From: Eurosta solidaginis
Lineage: Eukaryota; Arthropoda; Insecta; Diptera; Tephritidae
Assembly: GCF_040869045.1 (NCBI RefSeq)
Contig: NC_090319.1
Location: 303,726,998-303,790,997, forward strand
DNA: 64,000 nt
Direction of reading: 5' to 3'
Under the pieces are notes generated by a model that made no database searches, had not been told where the DNA came from, and saw only the letters and a list, made by a program, of their open reading frames with translations. Every line of letters begins with the position of its first letter. Within the stretch, counting starts at the first letter, position 1. Positions 10,326-21,660 of the stretch are shown here, one piece after another. Position numbers and translations under genes: made by a program.

Positions 10326-11369
10326 GCTTCCTTAGTAATATAACGTGCGTAGCCAAACTCGATATATATCCACATTGGAAACGGGGATATGAAAGAGTTT
10401 TGAAGTGGAAAAGGAAACGAAAAGTATAGGAAGCTGTGAAGTCAGGAAAGTGAAGAAAACAAGAGGGAAAGTGAGAGTAATAAAAAAATTAAGAATAGGG
10501 GCAATAATGGTTCGAGAGAAAGTTAACGAGAAGAGTAAGGATAGCACAAGGATAAGGTCAAGAGTAATAGTGAGAGTTAGACTTGGATAAGATGAAGAGC
10601 GAGAAAAACTGGAAGATTCGCTTAAAAGTGGAGAGGAAATAAGAAAGCATGAAGAAGGTTTGACAGAGGAGAGGCAGTTGAATAGATAGAGAAAGTCAGA
10701 AGAATGTCTGTAGGATTCCATCATACGGCTGGGAGTATTATGTGTTTGTCTTAACGTTTCCAGAGCTGTTTAAAATAAAGTTCTGTAATGTCACAGATTT
10801 ATTTTTTGCCATTAGGTAAATCTATAAGCCCTATTTTTTTGAAACATCGATTGTGCTGCCGCTATATATTTCATCAATCCCGAGTTTTCGTATTACAAGC
10901 CTCTTAGACAGTCATCCGCAAATTCATCATATTGTTTCAGTTCGTCAATTATCTCATTGATAAACAGTATGTTTCCATATTCCTTAGTTGCGGATAATGT
11001 GATGTTCTGAACATGCACCCATTCAGTTCCGTTGACTAAAACTCTTCCTTTTCCTCGCAATAGATATAACACCTTTGCTTTGAGTTGTGATAGTAAACAA
11101 GCCTCTGGTAAAACTAGAAGGCAAACGCTCCCGATGATCTTTTCGAAGGACCGTACACTTGTTTTTAATGGTAATTTCTGAGCATCCTGCGTGATATTTT
11201 GTTAGACTATCTGTAGTTAGGGACTATGTGGGCTAAGTCATGTGTACTGACAATCAATTATAATTTGACGAATATTGTTGGTAATTTCTGATAGGGTTAC
11301 ATTTTTGGGTATTTATTTTTTTTTTTATATTGGACAGGGAACTGTCCTAGAGGGTTAATGTAGGGGATA
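10326..11369. other. No gene; purine-rich tract inside
   Basis: About 10385-10720 is strongly purine-biased on the + strand (gga, aag and gag runs). It resembles the strand-biased tracts inside the Helitrons of this window. The rest is AT-rich without recognisable content. Confidence 0.45.
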
Positions 11370-11560
11370 GGGCTGGAAAGGCTTGAGCTGCTTTACAGTG
11401 CTGCAAGTAGGCCATTGTAAGATCTGGATACTCTCGCTATATTGGCTTTATAAATTGGTAGCTAAGCCCATCTTGATCTATGGGGTAATATTCTGGCGAG
11501 ACGCTCTCTATGACAAGTATTTCCAAAGTATTCCCGCCAGTACAACCTACAGCGCTGGTG
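11370..11560 (+). pseudogene. Relic of LOA-like ORF2 (post-RT region)
   Basis: The + strand reads ...YWLYKLVAKPILIYGVIFW RDAL. This aligns with the segment after the RT domain of the full-length element (WVFTAIVSPILYYGVLFW WKA, around 8960-9015). Only about 60 residues are recognisable. Frameshifts and loss of both flanks mark it as an old fragment. Confidence 0.55.
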
Positions 11561-12021
11561 TCAATGATACTCTTAGAACAAAACCTACCTCGGAAAAGAC
11601 AAATTGTTATGTTAGTATAATAACAATAATTAATTTATTGAATGCTAAGTTGGTACAATATTTTACCTTTGGTATGTGACGTGACAGCAGTAGCGACTTT
11701 CTTCCTCCGTGGTTGAAATAGAACAGCAAGCAAGAATATGATCTCCGTTGTGTCGGACCCGAGATCATGCGTGGGTTTTCCAAGTGATATTTGTTATCCG
11801 ATGAAAAACTCAGTTACCCGTGTTATGTTGCTTATTTGTGTGAGTGACTATATGAGTGTGTATGCGTGCGAGTTAGCAATACATGACATTGTATTTATGT
11901 AAATACATATGTGCAACTAAATGAATGATGCATTTGGGTGGCCTTGTAAAATAGATATAAATATATATGTTCTGACCTAAACAGGTTGGTTCAAAACATT
12001 TTAATATTAAAAATCATCTGG
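11561..12021. other. No recognisable gene
   Basis: AT-rich flank of the hAT element. Nothing defensible seen. Confidence 0.4.
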
Positions 12022-12029
12022 TTCCCGGG
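12022..12029 (+). repeat. 8-bp TSD of hAT element, left
   Basis: ttcccggg precedes the terminal repeat and recurs exactly at 13924-13931. Eight base pairs is the diagnostic TSD length of hAT transposons. Confidence 0.85.
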
Positions 12030-13923
12030 CAGCGTTGCCATATATTTTTTTCATAGTCGTCAGACGCCGCCCAAAAAATTGCCAAAAATCTTCATATCTA
12101 TGGCAACAACCAATAACAACCAAAGTTGAGTTATGACGAAGTTGGGTTATTACCAGGGGACGTACGATTGTATTCGTCGGAAACCAAAATGAGATCGCCG
12201 GATTTCATTAAAAGCGCTTTTCTGAAAATTGTCTTTGATTATTATTTTTTGTTGCCACATACAACATAAAATCGTTTTTAATTCATTTCGTTTTATTTTA
12301 TAAATAACAAAAACGTATTAATAGATAAATTTTGTATTACATAGAAAAGGTACTTGTTTTCAGTCATTTTAACAATTACTTTGCTTTTGTTTTCTTCGAG
12401 CTCGAATCGAACATCGCATAAACTCCTATATCATTTTAGTTTCCAAGTTATACATTTTTGCGTTCATTTTTTTAGCATACTTATTTGCGGTTCAATATTA
12501 TGAGAGGAAAAGTTATTCAATTTGATATAATCTTGGGCTAGCAATATTCCTTTTAATGAATCAATTTCTAGACAGTTTCGGATTTTTATTTTGTTTAAAT
12601 TAATTTTAGAAAAAATTCCTTCTACATTCGCTGAAGAGTGTAGCAAGCACATTTGATCTGCAACGAATGCACATAATTTAGAAAAGTCGTATGTAGAGTC
12701 AGCTCTTTTGATAGTAGAAATAGTTTTCCAAAAAACTTCTGGAGGAACCTTAGAAATGTCTTCAAAGTATGTCTTAAATTCTAAAAACTTTAATTCCTTA
12801 TACTCGCTATCAATATCCTGCACAATTTTCTGATCGACTGTGTGCGAAAAATGTTGCAAGATAATACGCAAAGAATAATTTTTTTTCCAGCAACTTCTTT
12901 GGGATCCATTTAACTTAAGTTTTGTAGAACAATATTGTTAAAATCAAAACGCTTTCTAATTTGATCACACAGTTCAATATGAAAAATTATACAATTTGTT
13001 TAACTTTGGGTTCTTCTTGCTCGGAAATGTTAGAGGCGATAATCTTATCCATCGCATAAACTCCTATATAAATCTGATCACTTTGCAATATATTTTAAAT
13101 GTTTTTATAACCTATAATTTCTATGTTGTCTAATGTAATACATTCCGGCTTTACAAAATTATACAATATACTTAAACAAAGTATTTTTATTTCTGAATAC
13201 ATATTATGTACTTGAAGCCCCTCACTCTGGAAAATTTTATTAACTTGATTAATATGTTGAAGGATATACTTCAGGAAGGAGAGATAAATTTCATTCGTAT
13301 CATCCAAGTTATCAAGAATGGTTTTTGCACGGTCTATTTTGTCAACATTAATAGCGAAGTTAAAAAATATTTTTAATGGCTCATGTCTCATAAAGCTTTA
13401 ATACTCTGTATAGTACTGCCTCTAATGTTAGCGAGCGAGTTTGTAGCATCTGTTTTGGCTGCAATTCCAATAGCGCAATTATATTTTTCAATTGAATAGA
13501 TACTTCTCTGAGAACTATCGGAGACGTAATTACACAAATTGTGCACCAATGATTCTACACTGCTTGGTAGCTTTAAGCAGGCATACGAAACGCAAATCGC
13601 CAAAGAATGATATATACATTTAAAAGTAGTTAAGATAGGAATTTCTTTTTCAAAAATGCGGGCGACCGAATGCTTCGAGCCGGTCATGATATTGGCTTCG
13701 TTTGCAGCAAAAGCTAGCATATTTTTAGTATAAGGTATACAATGTTCAATAAAGCTTGTATCTCAATTTTAAATATATGTAATTTCTTGGTGTTTGAATA
13801 TTTAATATAAATCTTACATAGAAGGCAGGCTTAAATCGTCATTTTTCATTACAAAATCGTCCAAGCGTCATTCTAGTTGAAAATCGTCAAAATGACGACG
13901 GCGTCGTCAATCTGTCAACGCTA
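12030..13923 (-). mobile_element. hAT-superfamily DNA transposon, decayed
   Basis: About 1.9 kb between exact 8-bp TSDs. The left end cagcgttgcca and the right end tgtcaacgcta are imperfect terminal inverted repeats of about 11 bp (cagcgttgcca against tagcgttgaca). This fits the hAT end pattern YAGNGTTG. The right subterminal region is rich in short 'cgtca' and 'aatcgtcaa' motifs, and the left has cgtcagacg, as expected for subterminal transposase-binding repeats. The broken transposase inside is on the minus strand. Too short for an autonomous element (usually 2.5-4 kb), so internal sequence has been lost. Confidence 0.87.
12464..13720 (-). pseudogene. hAT transposase, broken into three pieces
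   Basis: Three minus-strand open segments line up in order: 13720-13388, 13391-13095 and 12871-12464. The first (NEANIMTGSKHSVARIF ... KCIYHSLAI) matches the hAT catalytic-core pattern 'DGA..MTG...V...... H.L'. The last (LHSSANVEGIFSKINLNK IK) matches the hAT C-terminal dimerisation block ('SSASVERIFS'). The first two segments overlap in different frames at 13388-13391, indicating a frameshift. The gap between the second and third is riddled with stops. The N-terminal BED finger and first catalytic Asp are not seen. It looks closest to KIAA1586/ZMYM-type hAT proteins, which is a tentative placement. Not functional. Confidence 0.8.
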
Positions 13924-13931
13924 TTCCCGGG
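13924..13931 (+). repeat. 8-bp TSD of hAT element, right
   Basis: ttcccggg, identical to the left copy at 12022-12029. Confidence 0.85.
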
Positions 13932-13949
13932 TAATAGCAGCGCATATGA

Positions 13950-14200
13950 TAATTTACACGCGAATCTCCTATCGTGCATGGGTACAACTGAACTGAATGT
14001 AGTCGGCTGTAGAGAGTAAGGAGTACCCCTGAACACCTGTGTTCTGCTCTTCTATGCATGAACCTTGATCGAGACAGCTAAGGAAGCGCTGGGCGAACAC
14101 TACTTTCTGTCGTGCAGTGATATTCTTCTGGCCGGAATTGCATAATAGGCTGTCTGCTGACTTATTGAGTTCGTGCGTAAGTGTCATGTTTTTGTAAGCA
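13950..14200 (-). repeat. Repeat family D, copy 1
   Basis: Homologous to part of 21640-22100. Both share 'gtagtg' followed by a purine-rich stretch, 'cacaggtg', and 'tcagtt' followed by a 'catgcg'-like end, when read on the minus strand. A 72-codon minus frame exists here but has no recognisable domain. Probably a fragment of an uncharacterised transposable element. Confidence 0.45.
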
Positions 14201-14229
14201 TTATTTGATTGAGTTTAACTGAGAATAAT

Positions 14230-14836
14230 TATACTCAGCTGAGCAGAGCTCACAGAGAATATTAATTTTGTTCGCATAACGGTACCCCGTAACGGCATAA
14301 ACTAATAGAGATAGATATAGACTTCTATATATCAAAATGATCTGGGCGAAAAAAGAAATTTATTTAGCCATGTCCGTGCGTCTGCCCGTAAACACGATAA
14401 AAAAAATGTAAGGCGCGATAACCTCCGAAGAGATTTTAGGTCGAGCTTCTCTTCCAATTTGCGTCGCGCTAGCAACATCAAAATTTTAGAAATAAGGTTT
14501 TTCAATTAGAAGAAAATTTTTCTAAGCGGGGTCGCCCCTCGGCAGTGTTTGGCAAGCGATCTGGGAGTATTTCTGCCATGAAAACCTCTCAGTGAAAACT
14601 CATCTGCCTTGCAGATGCCGTTCGGAGTCGGCATAAAACATGTAGGTCCCGTCCGGCCAATTTGTAGGGGAAATCAAGAGGAGCATGACGCATATGGAAG
14701 AGAAGCTCGGCCTTAGACCTCTTCGGTGGTTATCGCGCCTTACATTTATTTATTTAATTTAAAAGTTTTGCAGCTGTAATTTGGCAGCTGTATATGTAGA
14801 GTTCGGTTGCACCCGAGCTTAGCCTCTCTTACATGT
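14230..14836 (+). repeat. Family A repeat, copy C (interrupted by SINE)
   Basis: Begins atactcagctgagcagagctc and ends gttcggttgcacccgagctt plus a short pyrimidine tail, the same ends as the copies at 45170-49405 and 54224-55889. The SINE at about 14403-14757 separates the left part, which ends in the 'gtaaacacgataa' stretch, from the right terminus. The right end can fold as a small TTCGG/CCGAG hairpin. Confidence 0.7.
14403..14757 (+). repeat. tRNA-derived SINE copy with inverted 5' segment
   Basis: From about 14480 the sequence is the SINE body (catcaaaattttagaaat, cctcggcagtgtttggcaag, tgccgttcggagtcggcat, gaagagaagctcggcctta, ggttatcgcgcctt). The tRNA-like head is missing. In its place, 14412-14475 is the reverse complement of the SINE's own 3' end (ggcgcgataacctccgaaga ... 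cttctcttccaatt). The tail is catttatttattt. It is inserted in a family A copy. Confidence 0.75.
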
Positions 14837-15534
14837 TTAAATATTATTTTTGAAGTGAAATTCAATATATCTGACCCAACTTAATAATTTTTACAAACAT
14901 ATTCAAAAGAATGGAAAAAGAGTATCGCTGCTTTTGCTATGTAATTTCAAGCAATCTCACAATTTCTATTCATTGAATAATTCATACATTTTCAAGAATT
15001 TGGTTTTATCCGTCTTCATTTAATTTTTTGTTCTTCTTTCACATTTCACGTTTCACATTAACTTTCGTGTTTTTTACTCTTTCTTGCAACCTCGTCGCGC
15101 AAAAGCTTTGATTGATCAGAAAATGATGCCACGGTTAATTGGACGCCATTAAACCTTTTTATAGCTTAAGTAATAATTATTCGTGGTTGAAATGGTAATT
15201 AAATTAAAGTACCCAATGCCTTTTTCTTAATCTGTCTTTTCAATGTCGCTTGAATTGTTGCTTTTTTTGCTCCGACTGTCACAAGAGATAGTTATCACGA
15301 AATTATATTTAACCTTGGAGCGGATGCTCTGTGAAAGTAACACAAAAGCGCCTTGGCGGACTTTTATTTTATAAGTCCGAATACTTATCTGTATCAACCG
15401 GCTGAATAGGTAGGTGCCTGGTCTCATCGTACTGCTTACGGACATTTTTGCTGGGATTCCCTGACTGTCGGTGGCGTAATGTCATCGATGTGAATGTCCA
15501 ATATTTGCGTCATATGTTCCTTCCTTGTCTTAAA
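14837..15534. other. No recognisable gene
   Basis: AT-rich. A 72-codon minus frame at 15227-15445 has no recognisable domain. Confidence 0.4.
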
Positions 15535-15549
15535 CAGAGTGGGTCGTAG

Positions 15550-16290
15550 GTTAGGTTAGGTTGAACTGGCCGGTCAATAGAGACCTCCCATATATTGAAT
15601 GTGTCCATAGTGTTACCATAATTTGTTTGACGACCAAGCGGAAGAACCCCAATCCGGTTCCAGGACATATGTTATAGAATAACTCCGTCCTCTTGGCAAA
15701 TAATAGCAGTTTTCTAAGAACCAGCTTCATTGCTGCCTCTGGCAACTCTGCCGCCCCTAATAGCTGGAGACTTAACCTGGTGAGCGCAGGACATGAACAC
15801 AGAACGTGCTCAACCATTTCTTCCTGCGGTTCACACTTCCTAAACTTACTGTTACTGACGAAGCCTAACTTATAAGCATGTGGCGCCAGAAGCAAGCATC
15901 CAGTCAGTATGCCCATCGTGAGCCTTAAGTCTTCCCTCTTCAGAGGTATGAGCCACTTTGTGAGTCTAATATCGTTGATTTTGCACTTGATTTTAGAAAT
16001 TTTGCAGCCCCGCGCTTTTGTCCATGCCTTGCCTGCTTGATGGATCGTATGCAACTCCTGTCTCATTTTTATTTCTCACAAACTGATTGGGACGTCTATC
16101 GTGGACTCAGCGAGTGTTGCACCCTCATTTGCCAACTCATCGGCCTTTTCGTTACCTTCTATCCATTTATGTCCGGGAACCCAGAAAAGATGTATGGTCA
16201 GGCCTGAGCGAAGTTTTTCCAATGCTTCTGTGTGAGGTTATTGCCTTAATCGCAGCCTGACTATCAATATTTAAATTTACGCGACTGCAG
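15550..16290 (-). pseudogene. 5'-truncated LOA copy (RNase H to 3' end)
   Basis: On the minus strand this reads from the RNase H segment (NLNIDSQAAIKAI) through GILTG and EHVLCSCPALTRL to NICPG, the 3' UTR and a tail that is ttaggttagg on the + strand. Flanks are a 15-bp TSD, cagagtgggtcgtag at 15535-15549 and cagagtgggccgtag at 16291-16305, with one mismatch. The protein is clearly diverged from the full-length copy, and the RNase H part contains frame breaks. Dead on arrival through 5' truncation. Confidence 0.85.
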
Positions 16291-16305
16291 CAGAGTGGGC
16301 CGTAG

Positions 16306-16870
16306 ACATGGTCGGTAATAATTTCAGATCGCGCAAGGTGGAATTCAGTATTGGAAACTAGTTCTTCTATTTGGGGCCAGGTCATGTTGCGATTATCCTG
16401 CAGTCGTCGGCATAGGATATGTTGGTAGCTTGTTGTGGTGGGGAAGTGAGCTTTGTTATATAGCTATATCGTCTAGGCCTATTGATTTAAAAGACTCAGC
16501 TATTAATTATGTAATATCTAGGAGTAAGGGTGAGCTGCCAGTGAAGTTCCAGTTCATTTTTACTATATCTAGCTTTTTAAACTGAAATATGCATTCAAAA
16601 ATGTTGTCAGAAAGTGCTTGAGCATTAGCTCGAGTCCGACAGACAAAATTCTTATCAATGAGCTATTCAAACACTTACTAGTATGAATAACCCAACAAAT
16701 TTTGAGTCAATGAACTATAATATTTGGTAAGTACTTTGGTTTTTGACTGCAGGGTTATCACGATGAAGATTCTGTGCAAAATTTCATTTTTGCTCTTTTG
16801 AATTCAGGCAATATGGTGTAGAAATTCTTCATAATTTGATTTTCTAAAATTGCAAGGTTTATTTATTCAA
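16306..16870. other. No recognisable gene
   Basis: Right flank of the truncated LOA copy. AT-rich, with no motif I can support. Confidence 0.4.
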
Positions 16871-17890
16871 ATCTAAATATATAAAATTCAAATTATGTAT
16901 GTATGTATTTAGGTATAGATCGAGTTGCGTCCTAAACGGATCGACCGATCACAACCAAATTTGCGCAACCAACTAGAAACCTTCCAAGAATGGTCATAGG
17001 CTAAAAATAATATCGATATGTAAAAGGGGCGTGGCACCTCCCATGCAAAATGAATATTTGGTATTACATAACTCCGAAGGTATTCATGCTAGAACATTGA
17101 AATTCAGTAAGGAGTTATACGAGGTCAATTTCTCACACCACCAAGATAATGTGGGGTTGGGGAGAAGGGGGCGTAGTACCTCCCATATAAATGAAATTTA
17201 TCATACTGCATATCTCTGATGTAGCAATGGTAGGATAATGAAAATTGGTAAAGAGCTATATGAGGTTAAGTCCTAACACCTCTATGGCTGCCGTATAAAC
17301 TTAGGTTATTATAACAGCTAAAGTTTGACTACAGAGTTGTTTGGCTGTTATTCTTTCTTGATGTTTAGTAATCCTCCGCCGTAAAAATTGTTTGTTAACC
17401 TCAGTTTATCCACATCTTCTATACATATATATATAAAGTTAAAATTATGAATGTTTGTATGTAGTTATAAATCGGGTTGCGCCCTAAACGGATCGACCGA
17501 TCACAACTAAATTTGAATTACCCACCAGTAACCTTCCAAAGATGGTTATAGGCTAAACATAACTTCAATATAAAAAAGGGGGCGACACCTACCATGCAAA
17601 TGGAATGTTTGATACAGCAAAACTCTGGAAGTATTCATGTGAGAACATTGAAATCCAGTAAGTAGTTAAATTGTATCCATCCCTAGCACCACTAAGAAAA
17701 TAAATACAAATGGAATAATGAGAATTGGTAAGGAGCTATATGACGTTAAGTCCTAACAGCAACAGTTATATATGGAATCGAAAAAAACAAAACAAGACAA
17801 ATGGGACTTTCAGAACTATGGATGCCTTAAGAACTTAGGTTATTTCAACACGTAAGGTTTAATTGCAGATTCGGGTTTGGCTGTTATTCC
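16871..17890 (+). repeat. Diverged direct duplication of a Helitron-like repeat
   Basis: Two units, about 16871-17370 and 17415-17890, align along their length. Each opens with an A followed by tcta and a run of 'tatata', then 'cctaaacggatcgaccgatc', 'ccttccaa', 'ggctaaa', 'acctcccatgcaaa' or 'acctaccatgcaaa', 'agctatatga' and 'ttaagtcctaaca'. The A^TCTA plus TATATA start resembles the 5' ends of the Helitrons at 25978-26755 and 57913-59045. I could not find a convincing CTAG 3' end. Non-coding. Confidence 0.5.
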
Positions 17891-18797
17891 TTTAATATTC
17901 TTTTATGTTATTTTTAGGGTTGGTATTTTTGGATACGCCTGGAGGAACCGGAAAAAAAAACATTTCTGTTTAATTTCATATTAATTGATGTAACAACAAA
18001 AAGAGAAATCACTATGGAACTTGCTTGCTTAGATACCGCGGAGACCCTTTGTGTAGTGGACGTACAATCCCTTTTAAATGACCACTTTCCGCAAACATCT
18101 GATGCATAACATAAGCAAACGGTCAGTCCACAGTGAGGGTGTGCGATGTGTGCACCATGACTCATAAACAGTCGCTGCAAAAATTTACTCTTTTTAGAAA
18201 TATGAGAGGGCATTTTGGCGGAAACACTTCAGCAGCAGCTTTTGCAAAACAACTACTTGAAATTAGTTATGGCAAAATTCCTATTTCTTTACTAACATAT
18301 TTCTTTTCCTAAAATTTTTTGAGAAATTATGACATCACCTGAAGCTTTAATAGCTAATGTTTCTTCCAAATATTGAATCTGTCTTTACAAACTATAAATG
18401 GCTTTGAGAAAAGGCATTTTAGGCACCTTAAAATGGGGATGTTAATATCACTAGAACCAAGACAACTTATCACTCTATTAACACAGTCGTGGAAGAATCA
18501 CAAGCTGTGTATATCCGATTGAGTTTATTAGCTCTTTTGAGCCATCAGAAATTTCTCCTTATCGATTGATTCCTTAAAAAAGGGCCCATAATATCATAAT
18601 ATTTATGCTTCGTTATTTCGATTCTCCACGCTTATATAGTGGGACAAGGCTTTTCATCACAAAACTTTTACGAATGTCATTGAATTAATTCATTTTATCT
18701 GAAAATTTCGAAAACAAAAAAGTTTAAAACCAAGGATTCCATTGATACTGATAAATTTGTCTTTTCAATTTTAAATGCCTCAAATTTCCTATCCCTA
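17891..18797. other. No recognisable gene
   Basis: AT-rich. A 99-codon minus frame at 17914-18213 has no recognisable domain. Confidence 0.4.
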
Positions 18798-18807
18798 TCA
18801 ATGAAGC

Positions 18808-19040
18808 CGCCGTGGTGGTATGCTCCGCCTACCACACCGATGACCCTGGGTTCACACCCGGGGACATCAAAATTTTAGAAACAAGCATTTTCAATTAGAA
18901 GAAAATTTTTCTAAGCAGGGTTGCCCCTCGGCAGTGTTTGGCAAGCACTCCGAGTGTATTTCTGCCATGAAGCGCTCTCAGTCAAAACACATCTTCCTTG
19001 CAGATGCCGTTCGGAGTCGGTATAAAACAAGTAGGTCCCG
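18808..19040 (+). repeat. tRNA-derived SINE, 3'-truncated, with TSD
   Basis: The tRNA-like head is present: ccgtggtggtatgctccgcc, then the B box ggttcacaccc. The body runs to 'gtaggtcccg', where the copy stops about 100 bp before the usual 3' end. It is flanked by tcaatgaagc at 18798-18807 and 19041-19050, a 10-bp perfect TSD. Confidence 0.75.
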
Positions 19041-19180
19041 TCAATGAAGCTCAAGGACGATCATTAGCTGCGAATCAAGGGATTGATGAGCGCAATACAA
19101 ACCTTTATAACTTGAGAGCTTCTGCAACTCAATTGTCAACCTCACCTACGCGAGGGTAATTCTCTTACAAATATGAATAT
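19041..19180 (+). repeat. Repeat family C fragment
   Basis: Shares 'tgatgagcgcaat', 'gagcttctgcaac' and 'ctacgcgaggg' with the reverse complement of about 37900-38000. It belongs with the copies at 20525-20890 and 37790-38020. Unclassified. Possibly the 5' region of a LINE. Confidence 0.45.
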
Positions 19181-20524
19181 ATCATACAACAACAGTCATT
19201 AGCTGTAGCAGAAGTCAATCTTACCAACTCCTGCTTTACCCATGGCCAGTTATGTATAGCCTGCATACTTTTATAGAAACGTGGGGTAAAACCCACGGGC
19301 ATAAGCAAGTAATTAATAAAATTTCTTATCAAATTATTAAATTTTTTTTATTTTCTCTATGCGAATAATGTCTATAAAAAACCTCTACAATAAGCCCAAA
19401 ATGAAGAAGTTGGCCGTGCTTTGTCGACTTTTGCATAAAGACTTCAATTTTACTTTCTCTACTTCTACTTTCGGGCTTCAACAAATATTCGATTCAAAAG
19501 CAACCAAGCTCTAAAGAGTAGTTTTATTTTTTCTAGCCAAAACAATTTGTGAACTTGTTGCCTGTGGCTGCAAAAAAAGTTCAAGCATTCAATAAATGAA
19601 TGCCTTGAAAAAGTGCAACGAACTTGCAAACTCGTAAAGTGAAATATTGAGATGGTGGTTTTCCTTCTATTTGGTTACTTGGAAATTTATTTGTATAGCG
19701 TTCAAGAAATCTTCATAAATTCTATTGAATGCTTTATTTCTGTTGGTCTTTTTTTTCAAAGTTAGCAATAAATTCTTAACCAGTTGAACGTCATCCAGCA
19801 CTCATGACTTAACTTTATTAATTAAAAATATTTCACAAAAACGAAAATTATTATTTTTAAATCAAGTGGCTTTTCAAAAGTTTGAGAGGCACATTGTGTC
19901 TTCTGATCTGCGTAAAACTTTATTTTATATGAAAATGTTGATGGATTCGATTTAAATAAATACGTCAGGTTGATAGAGTCGTTTAAGAAACGTTGTCTTA
20001 TCCACCCTTACGCTTTTAGTGCGAAGTGTATTTCTATGTAGATTAGCAGATAGGGTAACAGGCTTAAAACTGTGGCCCACTGCGGGGTACATTTAAGATA
20101 TTAATAAAAATAGCAATCTGTTGACACCTCCATGCACGTGTCAAATATTCATGCGGTAGGTGCGCGTGTCGAAAAAGACGACAAAAAATTTACGGACCCA
20201 AAGTTTGAGTGGTAAAAAAAGTGGTTCTCAAAGCAATTCGCCTGACTACTCAGAAGATTTTAATTCTGAAGCGTACCGGAATCAAATCGGAAAATAAAGT
20301 GTCTACATCTGCATAACTTCTCTAAAATTTGTGGGGTATTTTGAGACAAAAACAACATCAATATTTTTAATATTGAGAAAGTGCACTCTTTAGAATACGA
20401 GATAAGCTAAAAAGCGCATCACAAAAAAGGTTAAACATGGGTTTCGTCTTGGTGCCATTAGTTATGCTGGTGCAAAGTGTGTGATGATGAAAGATTATAA
20501 ATCAAGGATTATAAAGATTGTGAA
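19181..20524. other. No recognisable gene
   Basis: AT-rich, no coding or structural signal. A short 'gcggtaggtgcgcgtgtcg' stretch near 20155 weakly resembles the start of family C. Confidence 0.4.
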
Positions 20525-20890
20525 TAAAGGGGGCCCAGCGGTTAGGGGGTTAGAATATACCCGCGGTAGGTATGCCTGTCGTAAGAGGCGACTAAAATAC
20601 CAAATACATTCACCCTCTCTGGTTGCCAGCGCAATATATAGCTTCTCTAAACCCAATTGTCAACCTCAACTATCCATGCCGAATCCTGTTTCATTAACAG
20701 CCGATGCTCTGGCGACCCCGAACTCCTCAGTGATCTAGGGGGTGGGAGGGCGGGATGGCCTAGAATATCGCACGTTGTCATAACAAATCATTCCCGAGAT
20801 GGTGGGGCTTGGTACCGGAACGTGCCGGATCTGCTTCCGGAAAAGGACCAACAACATCGAGAGAGTGGATTAATTAATGTAGTTTCTATC
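20525..20890 (+). repeat. Repeat family C, longest copy
   Basis: GC-richer than its surroundings. It contains 'cgcggtaggtatgcctgtcg' and 'aagaggcgactaaaatacc'. Its 'tgctctggcgaccccgaact' and 'ctagggggtgggagggcg' match, in reverse complement, the segment at 37830-37875. Two overlapping small ORFs are by-products. I recognise it as a dispersed repeat but cannot name the family. Confidence 0.55.
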
Positions 20891-21494
20891 GATCAACATT
20901 AGGATCTTTGCGAAAAGTAAAACATTAAATTGTATAAGGTGCTTTAAATTACGGCTCTGCATCCCTTAATTTCTCTGAATGAACTTCGGTGAGGTGTAGA
21001 CGAACTTTATATTTAACAAACGAGATGGTTGCGAGGATTTAAGGTCCCTATTATCTTCTTTGGCTAGGAAATGAACGAGCTTCTCTCACAAGCTAGACTA
21101 GGAGCTTAAACTTTGTATTTTCCAACGAATTTCCACAGCAAAAGCTCTTTGTGTGAAGAGGAAAAGTAGTCGGCTTAGCACTCTCTCTGCCGTTTTCTAG
21201 GACTGCAGACGAATAGACTCAGATATTTTGTTCTTGTAGCGATAACGACAACAACAATAACAACAACAGATTTGCAACTCACGCCGTAGTTTCACTGTTA
21301 CTTTGCGGAACGATTTTTGTCGAAAAAACTTCGGTTGAATACATTCGAATATAGTTTCAGTATTAAGCATTAAACACGCACGTTCAGCATAATATTCCGT
21401 GTTTGAGGCTTTGAAAGACTTTGTCACCTTCCAACGTTCTCCTATAGTGCAGACTGCGCGGGTGTAGGAAGTTATAAAACTAAGTCATATAAAA
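20891..21494. other. No recognisable gene
   Basis: Contains a short acaacaacaataacaacaac simple-sequence stretch near 21247. Nothing else supported. Confidence 0.4.
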
Positions 21495-21660
21495 CAAGTA
21501 AAGAAGGCTAAGTTCGGGTGTAACCGAACATTACATAGCCAGCTGCCAATTTACAGATTACCAAACTTTTAAGTTACCTTCTTTTAAAAGTGGGCGGCTC
21601 CAGGCGCACTTTCCAAAATTTTACTAATTTTCTATTGTGCGTCATAAGGTCAACAAACCT
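21495..21660 (-). repeat. Family A repeat, terminal fragment (copy E)
   Basis: Begins with aagtaaagaaggctaagttc followed by gggtgtaaccgaacattaca, the reverse complement of the family A right terminus. 'aaaagtgggcggctcc' and 'tgcgtcataag' belong to the family A interior. Truncated, then followed by family D. Confidence 0.65.

Noticed and set aside
16167..16385. Extending the 15550 LOA copy to about 16430
   Set aside because: The TSD at 16291-16305 places the 5' truncation at 16290. Sequence beyond it does not match the parental RNase H region.
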